A DNA stretch of 23,581 nucleotides from an uncultured Mucispirillum sp. (GTDB lineage Bacteria; Chrysiogenota; Deferribacteres; Deferribacterales; Mucispirillaceae). The position numbers and the translations under genes are program-made. Of the stretch, positions 23,225 through 23,581 are shown piece after piece. The DNA lies in contig CALADT010000317.1 of assembly GCA_937890655.1 (NCBI GenBank), positions 1 to 23,581 on the forward strand, written 5' to 3'. The first letter of the stretch is position 1, and each line of letters begins with the position of its first letter. The notes under the pieces were generated by a model that did no database searches, was not told the origin of the DNA, and worked only from the letters and a program-made list of their open reading frames with translations.

Positions 23225-23581
23225 AAAAATATATTATAATTTTTTCATTACTACTTATTGCTTGTAATAATAACAATATTGTTCCACAAAATAATTCACA
23301 AGTAAATGTTGCAAAAGAATATGTTGCTGTATTTTTAAATGATGATAATGTTACCACTATTGAATCAAATAAACCAAAACTTTCACTTATACTTTTTGGT
23401 ATGGATGGTTGTAGTGCATGTTTTGCCATGAAAAATCTTCTTAGTGAAAAAGGAAATATTAGTAATATTTTACTATCACACTATAAACCTTATTACATTA
23501 ACCTAAGTCATAAAAAAGAATGGATTATAAATAATAAAATAATTTCTATTGATAATATAAAAAAACAATTTAATATAGTCG
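23221..23581 (+). CDS. thioredoxin-like lipoprotein (partial, cut by window end)
   Basis: The frame is open from the ATG at 23221 to the end of the window (120 codons), so the C-terminus is missing. It begins with a lipoprotein signal ending in LLIAC (Cys15) and an Asn-rich linker. A thioredoxin-type strand and active site follow: LILFGMDGCSACFAMKNLL, with Cys64 and Cys67. It should be a membrane-tethered periplasmic thiol-disulfide protein, of the kind that reduces cysteines of apo-SCO, CuA or apocytochromes c. Its start overlaps the SCO stop by 4 bases, so it belongs to the same copper-assembly operon. The specific family (SoxW-, TlpA-like or other) cannot be settled from the partial chain. 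Confidence 0.75.
   Translation, partial: MKKYIIIFSLLLIACNNNNIVPQNNSQVNVAKEYVAVFLNDDNVTTIESNKPKLSLILFGMDGCSACFAMKNLLSEKGNISNILLSHYKPYYINLSHKKEWIINNKIISIDNIKKQFNIV

Overview
The window is very AT-rich DNA from a diderm (Gram-negative-type) bacterium. Lipoprotein signals, an outer-membrane beta-barrel candidate and periplasmic multihaem cytochromes c point to two membranes and anaerobic respiration. A FliL-type protein suggests flagella. The base composition together with this gene content would fit a Deferribacterota (Mucispirillum-like) lineage, but that is an impression and not a phylogenetic result. I see no tRNA, rRNA, CRISPR array, insertion sequence or prophage.

Layout. 1-2190 (+): a FliL-like membrane protein and a PAS-containing histidine-kinase-like protein with a degenerate ATP-binding domain. 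2196-2945 (-): an AlkD-type DNA glycosylase. 3023-3910 (+): a ROK sugar kinase, followed by a hairpin shared with a convergent Sel1/Hcp-like cysteine-paired lipoprotein (3952-4617, -). 5009-6310 (-): an Rrf2-family regulator downstream of endonuclease IV. 6668-10884 (+): a two-gene unit of a large lipoprotein and a membrane-anchored protein whose second half resembles the helical domain of eukaryotic vitellogenin/MTP-type lipid transfer proteins. 10924-15900 (-): purC, a degenerate PEP-synthase-like protein, an outer-membrane beta-barrel candidate and dnaA, tightly packed and probably co-transcribed. 16044-17269 (+): an Lrp/AsnC regulator and a family 2 glycosyltransferase broken by a one-base frameshift in a run of A. 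17557-21668 (+): two respiratory genes. 21724-23581 (+): a copper-delivery set of PCuAC chaperone, FixH-like protein, SCO protein and a thioredoxin-like lipoprotein cut by the window end.

The most interesting part is 17.5-23.6 kb. The first cytochrome has seven CXXCH motifs plus a candidate CX17CH motif, recalling the CX15CH site of the octahaem haem-copper sulfite reductase MccA. It also has an orphan CPSCG motif. The second gene fuses a periplasmic rhodanese, six CXXCH haem sites and a six-helix cytochrome-b-like membrane domain in one chain, which would make a self-contained quinol-to-periplasm electron conduit with a sulfur- or selenium-handling domain. Copper chaperone genes follow directly. 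My working hypothesis is a quinol-linked reductase for a sulfur, selenium or related oxyanion, possibly copper-dependent. The substrate cannot be read from sequence. The second candidate for novelty is the lipoprotein plus vitellogenin-like pair at 6.7-10.9 kb.
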